Origin: Burkholderia latens
GTDB taxonomy: Bacteria; Pseudomonadota; Gammaproteobacteria; Burkholderiales; Burkholderiaceae
Length of the DNA stretch: 64,000 nt
Assembly (NCBI RefSeq): GCF_001718795.1
Contig: NZ_CP013438.1
Location: forward strand, 1,612,001 to 1,676,000
Direction: 5' to 3'
A program made the translations under genes and the position numbers. Under the pieces are notes generated by a model. It saw nothing but the letters and a program-made list of their open reading frames with translations. It was not told the origin of the DNA and searched no databases. Shown here piece after piece: positions 27,304 through 35,919 of the stretch. Positions within the stretch are counted from its first letter, which is position 1, and every line of letters begins with the position of its first letter.

Positions 27304-27525
27304 TCATGCGCGGCCGGCGGAACTCAGGTGTTGCGCAACCTGGGCATTCGCCGTCCCCTCCTGCGCGGTCACTGCGTTGCTGGTTTCGAACGTCGCGGTC
27401 GACTGCTGGACCTGGAAGTTGATCTTCGTCAGTTCGAGCTGCGTCTTGGTCAGGTCGTCCGCCTGTTGCTGGACCTGGGTCGTGTCGTTTGGACCACCCG
27501 TGCTACCGGCTGCTGAGGCACCCAT
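27304..27525 (-). CDS. Small helical T3SS-cluster protein, candidate needle or Hrp-type pilin
   Basis: A 73-residue protein with no signal peptide. After a Gly/Ala/Ser start, residues 15-70 are one or two amphipathic helices rich in Gln, Thr, Ala and Asn (TQVQQQADDLTKTQLELTKINFQVQQ in part, then FETSNAVTAQEGTANAQVAQHLSS). Size, position between sctD and sctI and Q/T/A composition fit a needle/pilin subunit such as HrpY or HrpE, and no other SctF candidate exists in the locus. The PSDP-like turn of classical needle proteins is absent, so the call is tentative. ATG 27525 has GGAGCG upstream. Confidence 0.5.
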   Translation of the reverse strand: MGASAAGSTGGPNDTTQVQQQADDLTKTQLELTKINFQVQQSTATFETSNAVTAQEGTANAQVAQHLSSAGRA

Positions 27526-27670
27526 GTTTCGCTCCTTTTGCGTGAAGAACGTCATCCACTTTCCGGCGGCGGCCCCATGCCCCGCCGGCGACGTGACGCG
27601 TCGCATGCATGCGGCGTGTCGCGTAATGCGCGCACCGCGCGACGCGCGATGCGCAAATCCTGTCGCCGCG

Positions 27671-29029
27671 CTAGTGCGCGGCCTCCTTCGATGCGCGAGC
27701 CGCCACGGCGGCCGACGCCGCCGGCGCAGCGGGCAGCAGCGTCGGCCCCGGCACCGGCTGCGCGACGCCTGCCGCAGCACCGCTCGCGAGCGGCGCCACG
27801 GGCGGCGCCGGCGCCTGTTCCGGTGCGTGCGCGGACGCGCCGCCGAGCGGCATCGTGATGCGCTGGCCGTTGCGCTCGAACACGACCTCGTCCGGGCCGA
27901 TCGACACGACGGTCGGCCCTTCCTTCAGCCGCGCGCCTTCGAAGTAGCGGCTGCCGTCGACCGTCTCGATGTAGCGCTGATCGCCGTCGCCGGCGAAGAC
28001 GGTCGTGATCTCCGGAATTCCGGCGACACCGCCGAGCGTCGTGGCCGTGCGCGGCGAAGCCGCATCGGCGTCGCGCACGTGATCGACCACTTCGAGCGCG
28101 GGACGCGCGTCCTTCATGTAGTTGCGGATCCGCGGCTCGATCTGCGCGCGATCGGCAGCGCCCGTCAGCTCGATCCGGCCGCGGCCGAGATACGTCACCG
28201 TCAGCGCCGTGTCGCTGAAATAGGTCTGCGCGGTCGCGACCAGATCGCTGACCACGTACACGTTGCCGAGCGCCGCGTTGTCGACGCCCGCGACGATCTG
28301 CGCGACGCGCTCGCGCGCGGCCGGGTCGCTCACGTAGCCCGACACGATCACGCCGTCGTCGCGCGGCGCGGCCGCGAGCTCCGGATACGCATGCAGCAGT
28401 TGCTGCAGCCGGTGCGTGCGCGCGAGCACCGATTCGTGCTGCCACGGCAGCCGCCCCGACCACGCGACGAAGCCGTACCCAAGTGCGCCGAGCAGCACGC
28501 CCATCCACAGCGCGACGACCGCGATCACCAGCCGCCGGCTGCCGAGCTTGCGCAGCCCGCCCGTGAGCCAGCCGAGCCATGCAGCCTCGCGCGCGGCGTC
28601 CGGCGCGTCGGCTTCGTCGGGCACCGCGACGCTCGCCTGCGCGTGCCGCGCGATGCCGAGCTTGATCGAGCCGACCGTCACGACATCCTGCGGCGTCATC
28701 GAGCGGCGGCCCAGGCCGAGCGGTTCGTCGTTGAACAGCACCGGCGCACTGCCGTCGCCGCCGTGGTTCTGCACCGTCACCGCGAGCGCGCCGACCTGCA
28801 GGCATACCTGCTTTGCGCCGATCTCGCGATCGGGCAGGATCACTTCGCAATCGGCCGCAGTGCCGACCCAGTTCGCGCCGCGCGCGAGCGACATCGTGCG
28901 GCCGTACATCGGACCGCTGAGAAAGCACAGATTCCACGGCGACGCGAGCGCGGCCGACCCGCCGCCCGCGCTCGCCGCGCCGCCGGTGAGTGCGCCGTCG
29001 CCGTGCGGATCAATGATGGTCGTCGACAT
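27671..29029 (-). CDS. sctD: Type III secretion inner-ring protein SctD (YscD/HrpW-type FHA protein)
   Basis: A 452-residue bitopic protein. Residues about 30-125 are the cytoplasmic FHA-like domain (LCFLSGPMYGRTMSLARGANWVGTAADCEVILPDREIGAKQV in part). One transmembrane helix lies near 180-197 (LVIAVVALWMGVLLGALGYGFVAW). The periplasmic part has repeated ring-building domains (VSGYVSDPAARERVAQIVAGVDN) and an Ala/Pro-rich tail. It forms the outer of the two inner-membrane rings and contacts the secretin. Its end is close to the 73-residue gene; its start overlaps sctC by 20 bases. Confidence 0.92.
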   Translation of the reverse strand: MSTTIIDPHGDGALTGGAASAGGGSAALASPWNLCFLSGPMYGRTMSLARGANWVGTAADCEVILPDREIGAKQVCLQVGALAVTVQNHGGDGSAPVLFNDEPLGLGRRSMTPQDVVTVGSIKLGIARHAQASVAVPDEADAPDAAREAAWLGWLTGGLRKLGSRRLVIAVVALWMGVLLGALGYGFVAWSGRLPWQHESVLARTHRLQQLLHAYPELAAAPRDDGVIVSGYVSDPAARERVAQIVAGVDNAALGNVYVVSDLVATAQTYFSDTALTVTYLGRGRIELTGAADRAQIEPRIRNYMKDARPALEVVDHVRDADAASPRTATTLGGVAGIPEITTVFAGDGDQRYIETVDGSRYFEGARLKEGPTVVSIGPDEVVFERNGQRITMPLGGASAHAPEQAPAPPVAPLASGAAAGVAQPVPGPTLLPAAPAASAAVAARASKEAAH

Positions 29030-31049
29030 GGGTTGGCGCTCCTGCGGTCGTCGCCGCCGGCTGCGACGCCGCGTCGTTCGGCGGCGGCAGCGCGGGCGGC
29101 CCGAACTTCGTGCCGGGCAACGGCTTCGGCGTCAGCGGCACCGCGATGTCGTTGTCCGGCGGACGATACATCGACATCGCGTTCGGATCGGCCGGCGCGT
29201 CGACGCCCGGATTCACGGGCGAGCCGTCCGGCGCGTACATCGACGCCGTCGTCACCACGCGGGGCGTCAGCAGATAGAACCGCTCCATGTGGTTGCCCGA
29301 TTTGTCGGTGTACTTGAACAGGTTGCCGATCAGCGGGATGTCGGACAGCCACGGCACGCCGCTCTTGTTCAGCCGCACCTCGTCGTCGTTGAAGCCGGCG
29401 ATCAGGAGGCTCTTGCCTTCGTCGATCATCGTCTTCGTGACGATGTTGCGCTGCTGGATCACCGGCACATTCGACACGGCCTGCCCGGGCACGATGTTGC
29501 CGTCCTGGATGTCGATCGACATCATCACGCTCTGCGCATTGCCGGATACGGCCGCCGCGTTGCGGATCGCTTCGTCGACGATCATCGGCGTCACCTTGAT
29601 GCTCGTGCCGGTCGTCACACTGTACAGCGACGAATCCTGGTAGCCGGGCACCTGCACGTAGAACTGCGTGAGGTTCTCGAGAATCGCCTCGGTGTTGTCG
29701 AGCGCGAGCACCTTCGGCTTCGAGCGCAGCTGCGCCTGTCCTTTCTGCGCGAGCGCATTCACGCGCGTAAGCAGGTAGTTGCGCAGCGAGCCGCCGATCG
29801 ACGCGGTCAGCGCGATGCCGGTCGGCATGAAGCTGCCGGTCTGGCCCGTTTCCGACGTGCCGATGCCGAACGTCAGCGGCGGGTTGCCGGCACCGTTGTA
29901 CTGCGTGTTGCCGTTCAGCGGGTTCTGGCCGTTGCCGATCTGCACGTCGCCGTGCGTCGTGTGCAGCCGCCAGTCGATCCCGAGGCTGTCGAGCGAATCC
30001 TCGTTGATGTCGATGATCGTCACGTTGATCTCGACGATGCGCGGGCGCTCGTCGAGCTGATTGATCAAAGACTGGTACCGGTACATGTTCTCGGGCAGGT
30101 CGCGCACGATCACCGCGTTGATCGCCGGATCGGCGACGATCTGCGGCAGCGTGTCGCCGCCGCCTGCGTTCGAGAACGGCGAGAAGCCGCCGGCCCCGCC
30201 GTCCGCGCCGCCATAGCCGCCCTGCCGCGGGCCGCCCGACATGTCGGGGAAATCGAGCCGCGGCACCGCGATCGTCAGGCCCGAACCGAGCTTCACCTGA
30301 CGCGCGGCCTGCCCGAGCGGCGTGCTCGACGGCAATTCGCCGGCGCCGCCGCCCTTGCCGAACAGCCGGCGCAGGATCGTCGCGACGCCCGGCACCGTCA
30401 CTTCCTTGCCCGAGCGGTTGATCGTGAAGTCGGAAGCCCAGCCGTACTTGAGCCGGAACGCGCGGATGTCCGCATGCGCGCCGTTCGCCGACGGATCGCC
30501 GACCGAGCCGACCGCCTGCCGCACGAGTTCGACGTACCGGCGCGGGCCGGCCACGTACACGCCGTTCGCGCGATCGTTGATCACGAGTGTGTATCGCTTG
30601 TCGGGAATCTGCATCGCCTGCAGCGTGCGGCCGATCTCGCCCGCCGCGTTCGGCGGAATCGGGATCATCTGCGTCTGCGACTGGTCGGCCGGATCGACGT
30701 ACAGGAACGAACCGTCGTAGTACCACGTGAGCCCGTAGGTCGAGCAGATCGTGTCGAGCGTCTGCTGCGGCGTGCCCGAGAAGCGCCCGCTGATCACGCC
30801 GTCGACCTTCGGGTCGACCACGGCCGTCACGCCTTGCGACGACGCGAGCTCGCGAATGAAGTCGCCGATCTTCTTGCCGTTCGCGACGATCGTAAACGGC
30901 TTGTTGCGCCAGCGCAGGTCGGCCGCGCGCGCCGGCTGCGCGGCCGTCATGCACAGCGACGCCGTGAGCAGCGCGGTCGCACACATCGCGAGCGCGACCC
31001 GCTGCAGGCGGCGCGGTTGAAACCGGATCGGGGCGACGCGTCGACGCAT
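29010..31049 (-). CDS. sctC: Type III secretion secretin SctC (HrcC/BscC)
   Basis: A 679-residue outer-membrane channel protein. A long signal peptide ends near ARAAD (residues about 40-44). The N0/N1 region includes WRNKPFTIVANGKKIGDFIRELASSQGV and TWYYDGSFLYVD; N3 includes IVADPAINAVIVRDLPENM; the secretin core has ALTASIGGSLRNYLLTRVNALAQKGQ in part and ends VPWLSDIPLIGNLFKY, the family signature. A Gly-rich insertion sits at about 305-325. The ATG at 31049 overlaps the sctS stop by one base (TGATG) and has GGAG upstream. No pilotin gene is visible. Confidence 0.95.
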   Translation of the reverse strand: MRRRVAPIRFQPRRLQRVALAMCATALLTASLCMTAAQPARAADLRWRNKPFTIVANGKKIGDFIRELASSQGVTAVVDPKVDGVISGRFSGTPQQTLDTICSTYGLTWYYDGSFLYVDPADQSQTQMIPIPPNAAGEIGRTLQAMQIPDKRYTLVINDRANGVYVAGPRRYVELVRQAVGSVGDPSANGAHADIRAFRLKYGWASDFTINRSGKEVTVPGVATILRRLFGKGGGAGELPSSTPLGQAARQVKLGSGLTIAVPRLDFPDMSGGPRQGGYGGADGGAGGFSPFSNAGGGDTLPQIVADPAINAVIVRDLPENMYRYQSLINQLDERPRIVEINVTIIDINEDSLDSLGIDWRLHTTHGDVQIGNGQNPLNGNTQYNGAGNPPLTFGIGTSETGQTGSFMPTGIALTASIGGSLRNYLLTRVNALAQKGQAQLRSKPKVLALDNTEAILENLTQFYVQVPGYQDSSLYSVTTGTSIKVTPMIVDEAIRNAAAVSGNAQSVMMSIDIQDGNIVPGQAVSNVPVIQQRNIVTKTMIDEGKSLLIAGFNDDEVRLNKSGVPWLSDIPLIGNLFKYTDKSGNHMERFYLLTPRVVTTASMYAPDGSPVNPGVDAPADPNAMSMYRPPDNDIAVPLTPKPLPGTKFGPPALPPPNDAASQPAATTAGAPTHVDDHH

Positions 31050-31327
31050 CAAAGGACTCCTGTGGAAGAAACGAACATGCGTTCCAGCGCCTGCTGCGCG
31101 AAGCGCAGCACCTCGCTGCCAAGCCAGCCCGACAGCAGCACGAGCGAGACCATCACGGCGATCAGCCGCACCGCAATGCCGATGTTGGCGTCCTGTACCT
31201 GCGTGACGGCCTGCAGAATCGCGACGACGAGGCCGGTGACGGTCGCAATCAGCACGATCGGCAGCGACAGCAGCAGCACGAGCATCAGCGCCTGGCGGGT
31301 CAGGTCGAGAATCGTCGAGCTCGTCAT
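31049..31327 (-). CDS. sctS: Type III export apparatus protein SctS (YscS/HrcS)
   Basis: A 92-residue protein with two membrane helices (ALMLVLLLSLPIVLIATVTGLVVAILQAVTQVQD in part and LIAVMVSLVLLSGWLGSEVL), diagnostic of FliQ/SctS. Four copies wrap the SctRST gate. It overlaps sctV by four bases (ATGA) and sctC by one base, so the series is tightly coupled. Confidence 0.95.
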   Translation of the reverse strand: MTSSTILDLTRQALMLVLLLSLPIVLIATVTGLVVAILQAVTQVQDANIGIAVRLIAVMVSLVLLSGWLGSEVLRFAQQALERMFVSSTGVL

Positions 31328-33537
31328 TGCACGGCTCCCGGCGTGCGCACGCCGGCGCCCGCGCCGAGCGTGCCGTCGTCCGGCGGGTTCTTCACCCAGC
31401 CGACCGTATGCAGTTGCACGTCCTCCTCGACTTCCTGGTACGACAGCACCGCGAGATCGGGCAGCACCGGCTGCAGGATCGTCTTCACGTAGCGGCGCGC
31501 GCCGAGCGCGACCATCACCGCGAGCCGCGGCGCGCCTTGCGGATGGCCGTGGCCGCCGGCGCCCGCCGCGGGCGCGGCCGTCGCGGCCTGCACGATCGCG
31601 CGCACCTGTTCGCCGATGTCCTGCTTGATCGCGCTCGACAGCGCGAGGAAATTGCCCTGCTTCGTGCGCATCACCGCGTTCTCGATCCGCTCCTGCAGGT
31701 TCTGTTCGAACAGCACGACGCGCAGCTGCCGCGCCGCGCCCGCGTGGCGGTCGGTGATCATCCGGCGCAGGTCGACGCGCACCAGCTCGACCAGCGCGAT
31801 CACGTCGTCCGGCTCGTTCGGCGCCCACGTGATCAGGCTTTCGAAGATCACGCGCAGGTTGCGGATCGGCACCTGCTCGGCGAGCAGCCTGCGCAGCACC
31901 TCGGTCACGCGCTGCAGCGGCACGAGCCGCGTCAGCTCGCCGACGAGTTCAGGATGCTCGCGGCGCACCAGGTGCACGAGCGCCTGCGTCTCCTGGATGC
32001 CGATCAGCTCGTCGGCGTGCTGGCGCACGATTTGCTCCACATGCGCGGCGAGCGCGCCTTCGCTCGTCAGCCACTTGCCTTCGGGCGCCGGGCCGTCGGG
32101 CTTGATCCACAGCGCGGTCGCGAACGGGCCGAACGCTTCGGCCGGCTGGCGCTCCGCGCGCTCCGGCAGCGGCGCGACGCCGTCCCACAGCAGCCAGCCC
32201 GGCTTCAGCGCGCCGTGCGCGGCGAGCACGTCCTGCAGATAGATGCGGTACGTGCCGGCCGGCGCGCCGTCGTCGTCGGTCAGCGTGATGCGCGGAAACA
32301 CCGTGCCGATATCCGCGTCGACGCGCGCCTTCGCGCTCGACAGCGCGCTCTGCAGCTGCGCGAGGTTCAGCGTCGTGCGCAGGTCTTCCGACAGCGATAC
32401 CGCAATCAGCGACGTGACGCCCGCCGCATGCGACACCTTCGCGGGCTGCGCGTCGTCGGTCGCGCCGACGCGGCCTGCGATATGAATCAGGTTGAAGGTG
32501 GGCGCGGTCGTCTTGCGCTTGAGCTGCGTGAACGCGAACGCGCCGAGCCCGAGCGCGATCAGCGCGAACGACCATTTCGGAAAACCCGGCACGACGAGGA
32601 AGCCGGCCAGCACCAGCGCCGCAATCAGCAGCGCGCGCGGATGCGCGCCGAGCTGCTCGCCCAGCTGTTCGCCGAGCTGGCGCTGCCGCGTGTCGCGCGT
32701 CGCGACCCGCGTCGTCACGATGCCGGCGGCGATCGAGACGAGCAGCGACGGAATCTGCGACGCCATGCCGTCGCCGACCGTCAGGATCGCGTAGCGCTGC
32801 AGCGCGTCGCCGATATCCATCCCGTGCATCAGCGTACCGACCGCAATCCCTGCGACGATGTTGATGAACGCGATCACGAGCCCGGCGATCGCGTCGCCCT
32901 TCACGAACTTCATCGCGCCGTCCATCGCGCCGTGCATCTGCGATTCCTGCTCGAGCTTCTCGCGGCGCTCGCGCGCTTCGTCGGCGCTGATGATCCCCGC
33001 GCGCAAGTCCGCATCGATGCTCATCTGCTTGCCAGGCATCGCGTCGAGCGAGAAGCGCGCGCCGACTTCGGCGACCCGCTCCGACCCCTTCGCGATCACG
33101 ATGAACTGCACGACGGCGATCACCAGGAACACCACGCCGCCCACGACGACGTTGTTGCCGACCACCAGCCGGCCGAATGCGTCGATCACGTGGCCCGCGT
33201 TCGCATGCAGCAGAATCAGCTTGCACGACGCGATGTTCAGCGCGAGCCGGAACAGCGTGGTGAACAGCAGCAGCGCCGGAAACGACGAGAAGCTGACCGC
33301 CGACGGCACGTACGTCGACACCGTCAGCAGCACGACGCTTGCGGCGAGATTCAGCGAGATCATTCCGTCGAGCGCGGCCTGCGGCAGCGGCAGGATGAAC
33401 AGCGCGACCACGGACACGATGAACGCGGCAAGGAACAGGTCCGCACGCGGCGACGCCCCGAGACGCCGCCCGGACACGCTCCGGCCCGCGGAAAAAATCC
33501 GCTGCCAGTCGCGGGGAAGCGCCTTCGGTTCAGCCAT
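31324..33537 (-). CDS. sctV: Type III export gate protein SctV (YscV/HrcV)
   Basis: A 737-residue FlhA/SctV-family protein. Membrane segments span about residues 30-320, with the conserved loop FSLDAMPGKQMSIDADLRAGII and the EESQMHGAMDGAMKFVKGDAIAG-type motif. The C-terminal cytoplasmic half forms the nonameric substrate-docking ring. ATG 33537 is used, giving family length; the frame stays open upstream. It is the first gene of the sctV-to-sctU series, so its upstream region (33538-33775) should hold the main promoter, where a perfect inverted repeat is seen. Confidence 0.96.
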   Translation of the reverse strand: MAEPKALPRDWQRIFSAGRSVSGRRLGASPRADLFLAAFIVSVVALFILPLPQAALDGMISLNLAASVVLLTVSTYVPSAVSFSSFPALLLFTTLFRLALNIASCKLILLHANAGHVIDAFGRLVVGNNVVVGGVVFLVIAVVQFIVIAKGSERVAEVGARFSLDAMPGKQMSIDADLRAGIISADEARERREKLEQESQMHGAMDGAMKFVKGDAIAGLVIAFINIVAGIAVGTLMHGMDIGDALQRYAILTVGDGMASQIPSLLVSIAAGIVTTRVATRDTRQRQLGEQLGEQLGAHPRALLIAALVLAGFLVVPGFPKWSFALIALGLGAFAFTQLKRKTTAPTFNLIHIAGRVGATDDAQPAKVSHAAGVTSLIAVSLSEDLRTTLNLAQLQSALSSAKARVDADIGTVFPRITLTDDDGAPAGTYRIYLQDVLAAHGALKPGWLLWDGVAPLPERAERQPAEAFGPFATALWIKPDGPAPEGKWLTSEGALAAHVEQIVRQHADELIGIQETQALVHLVRREHPELVGELTRLVPLQRVTEVLRRLLAEQVPIRNLRVIFESLITWAPNEPDDVIALVELVRVDLRRMITDRHAGAARQLRVVLFEQNLQERIENAVMRTKQGNFLALSSAIKQDIGEQVRAIVQAATAAPAAGAGGHGHPQGAPRLAVMVALGARRYVKTILQPVLPDLAVLSYQEVEEDVQLHTVGWVKNPPDDGTLGAGAGVRTPGAVQ

Positions 33538-33670
33538 CGTGCCGTCGTCCTGTCGTTGCCGCCGGCGGACACGGGCGGTCATGCCCCGCGTCGCGCGGAC
33601 CGTTGAATGCGACGAGTGTAGCGACGCGAAACCGCGCAAGAACGGGCGTACCTCGTAGCGCCGCGGCGGT

Positions 33671-33701
33671 TTTCGTATGACGATCGGACTGGACTACGAA
33701 A
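33671..33701. promoter_or_regulatory. Perfect inverted repeat TTTCGTA-N17-TACGAAA upstream of sctV
   Basis: TTTCGTA at 33671-33677 and TACGAAA at 33695-33701, a 24-base centre-to-centre period, lie 134-164 bases before the sctV start and just past the 3' end of a LuxR-type gene. No terminator poly-T follows, so it is more likely a binding site for a dimeric regulator (inference). A TTCG-N16-TTCG plant-hrp box was looked for and not found. Confidence 0.5.
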
Positions 33702-33775
33702 CCCGGCGGCGTGTCGTTGCGCCGTTGTCCGGAACCGCTTCCATCGCGCGGCGGCCGCCGCGCGGGGGGCCGGAA

Positions 33776-34609
33776 TCAGGACTCCAGACGACGTGCGGCC
33801 AGATACGCGAGCTGCGCACGGTTGCGGACGTTGAAGAGTTTTTCGAGTGAACGGATATGGTGCCCGACCTTGTGCAGCGACGTGCGCAGCGCGCTCGCGA
33901 TCTCCTGGTCGGACAGCCCGTGCACGAGCCGCTCGAGCACCTGCTGCTGCTCGTCGCCGAGCACGAAGCCGCGCATGCGCGCGATGCGAGCCTCGAGAAA
34001 CGGCAGCGCAACGCGATGCACGGCGACGCTCACCGACAGCGCCCCGCCGATCACCCGATCGTCGATCCAGTCGGTGCCGTGCGCTTCCGACGTCACATTC
34101 ACCGCGACGCGCAAGTCGAGCCGCGGCGCCGACAGGCTGAAAATCACGCCGCTGTTCATTGCGTGCGCACGCAAATGCCCAGCCAGCGCGAGCACCTTGC
34201 GGTCGCCGCTGCCGTGCGCGACGCCCTCGATTTCGTCCAGTCGCCACGCGACCGGAAAGCCGCTTTGCCGCACCTGCGCAAAGCGCGGGTCGCTTTCGTA
34301 CAGCATTCCCTCGATATACGGCTGCATGAAAGTCGCAGGCGCGAGGTCGCGCAGCACATGCGCACACAGAATGCGCCGGCCGATCATCTCGTAGGCGCCG
34401 TAACCGAGCGTGCTGAAACCGATTTGCCGCAATCGCGCGTGGCATTGTGCGAAATCGACGGAAGCGAGGTCGGATTTACCGGGCGCGAATTGAATGCCGG
34501 TAAAAATATCGCGATCGGTCGCGTGTATTTCTTTCGGGTACGCAGCAGTGGCCGCGATATCCGCGTGCGAGAACCATTCGACGCGTGGTGCGTCGTCAGC
34601 ATATGTCAT
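33776..34609 (-). CDS. LuxR-type regulator (autoinducer-domain solo)
   Basis: A 277-residue protein with an N-terminal autoinducer-binding-like domain and C-terminal LuxR helix-turn-helix (LERLVHGLSDQEIASALRTSLHKVGHHIRSLEKLFNV in part). Aligned on TraR by the Asp-Pro pair in YESDPRF, it keeps Tyr61, Asp70, Pro71 and Trp85 (FPVAW), while Trp57 is Phe. So it may still bind an acyl-homoserine lactone or related small molecule. No luxI is in the window. ATG 34609 has GGGTGGG upstream; a GTG at 34651 is less likely. It is a paralogue of the divergent gene at 34888. Confidence 0.82.
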   Translation of the reverse strand: MTYADDAPRVEWFSHADIAATAAYPKEIHATDRDIFTGIQFAPGKSDLASVDFAQCHARLRQIGFSTLGYGAYEMIGRRILCAHVLRDLAPATFMQPYIEGMLYESDPRFAQVRQSGFPVAWRLDEIEGVAHGSGDRKVLALAGHLRAHAMNSGVIFSLSAPRLDLRVAVNVTSEAHGTDWIDDRVIGGALSVSVAVHRVALPFLEARIARMRGFVLGDEQQQVLERLVHGLSDQEIASALRTSLHKVGHHIRSLEKLFNVRNRAQLAYLAARRLES

Positions 34610-34887
34610 GAGCAGCCCACCCTTTCCCAATATGTGAACTTGCCCCGTCACGACCTGGTCTTTTCTTTATTGATTTTTGCGTTGTTCTATTTGATCGCGA
34701 GCATGAACCTTTCGCCGCGATTAGTATTACGGCATATTACGCGCACACAGGCATTTTTGTACAATGCCCCCGCGTTTCGTCAGGATGACGATCGGCGCAT
34801 ATGATAAGGATGCTCGATCGCACCGTTGCGGGCGCCGTGCACGACACGGCCGCCGTTGCGCTGCGCGTCGATTCCGAGGGATGGCTC
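34610..34887. promoter_or_regulatory. A/T-rich divergent promoter region of the LuxR pair
   Basis: About 280 bases, distinctly A/T-rich from 34660 to 34775. On the plus strand a TACAAT -10-like box lies at about 34760 without a clear -35. An ATG at 34801 could start the right-hand LuxR gene; otherwise nothing else is coded here. Confidence 0.45.
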
Positions 34888-35793
34888 ATGTCCGATATTG
34901 CATTGCATGAAGAAGCGGTCGCCCCAACCGCGTTGTCCCGCCCGTCGCAGCGGACGGCCGGCAGCCCCGACGCGACGAGCGCGCGCCCGGTCCAGGTCGT
35001 CTGGTGCGACGACGTCAAGCGCGGCGACATCGCGCAGCCGCACGCGCCGAAGCTCGGCGTCGCCGACACGCTTTCGCATGCGCAGAGCACCGCCGAGCGC
35101 AACCGGATCGTCGCGAGCCTGCTGCATCTGACGGGCTTCTCGACGTTCGCGTACTTCGCGCTTGAATTCTCTCGCGAGCGCGTCGAAAGTTTGTACCTGC
35201 ACGAGGCATTCACGCCGGCCACCTACCGCGGCGACTACGTGCGCCACAGCCATCACGACATCGATCCGCGCACGCTCGGCGCGCGCGTGTGCAACATGCC
35301 GATCGTGTGGGACCTGCAGCAACTGCGCCGCGAACACCGCGAGCGCGACGATGCCTACGTGACGCCGGCCGCGCTCGACGGATTCCTGCAGACGATGCAG
35401 GACGACGGCATGTGCAGCGGAATCATGTATTCGATGGCGGTGCCCGGCACGCGGCTGCATGCGTTCATGAGCTTCACCGCACCGCGTCGCACGCGCGAAT
35501 GGATCACGCCGGCGACGATCGAGCAGGCGCTGTCGATCGGGCTGTCGGTACACAAGTTCGCGTCGCCGCAGTTGATCGCGACCTCGCGCGAGCGCGCGAT
35601 CAACGGGCTTACGCCGTTCGAGCAGGAGCTGCTGCTCGGGATCGCGGAAGGCGCATCCGACAAGGAGATCGGGCGGCGCCTCGACACCAGCGCGCACAAC
35701 GTCGACTATCACCTGCGCAAGCTGCGCAAGCGCTTCGGCGTCGCCAACCGGATTCAGCTCACGTACCTGACGTCGAAGCTCGAGCTGATCTGA
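34888..35793 (+). CDS. LuxR-type regulator (autoinducer-domain solo), paralogue of neighbour
   Basis: A 301-residue protein from ATG 34888 (GAGGG eight bases upstream); ATG 34801 would add 29 residues not shared by the paralogue. The sensory domain has YRGDYVRHSHHDIDPRTLGA and MPIVWD: by the TraR alignment Tyr61, Asp70, Pro71 and Trp85 are kept and Trp57 is Tyr. The helix-turn-helix reads LTPFEQELLLGIAEGASDKEIGRRLDTSAHNVDYHLRKLRKRFGV in part. It shares the layout VQVVWCDD / PRVEWFSH at the domain start with the divergent regulator. Likely controls the T3SS, the neighbour, or both (inference from position). Confidence 0.82.
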   Translation: MSDIALHEEAVAPTALSRPSQRTAGSPDATSARPVQVVWCDDVKRGDIAQPHAPKLGVADTLSHAQSTAERNRIVASLLHLTGFSTFAYFALEFSRERVESLYLHEAFTPATYRGDYVRHSHHDIDPRTLGARVCNMPIVWDLQQLRREHRERDDAYVTPAALDGFLQTMQDDGMCSGIMYSMAVPGTRLHAFMSFTAPRRTREWITPATIEQALSIGLSVHKFASPQLIATSRERAINGLTPFEQELLLGIAEGASDKEIGRRLDTSAHNVDYHLRKLRKRFGVANRIQLTYLTSKLELI

Positions 35794-35834
35794 CGACGGC
35801 GCCGCAACCGCGTTGCGCGCCATCGAACGCGTAA

Positions 35835-35869
35835 ACGCACATGCCGGCCGCGCGGGCCGGCATGTGCGT
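35835..35869. terminator. Hairpin between convergent luxR and NRAMP genes
   Basis: A perfect 15-base stem (ACGCACATGCCGGCC at 35835-35849, complement 35855-35869) with a five-base loop, in the 126-base gap between two convergent genes. The run of T is weak on both sides, so termination efficiency is uncertain, but position and symmetry suit a shared bidirectional terminator. Confidence 0.6.
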
Positions 35870-35919
35870 GTTGCGGCGCGGCGCCGGGTCCGGCGCCGCT
35901 TCATCGCGGACGATCGCCG

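Noticed and set aside
33538..33775. Plant-type hrp (TTCG-N16-TTCG) or PIP box upstream of sctV
   Set aside because: Only single TTCG words occur; spacing does not match either box.
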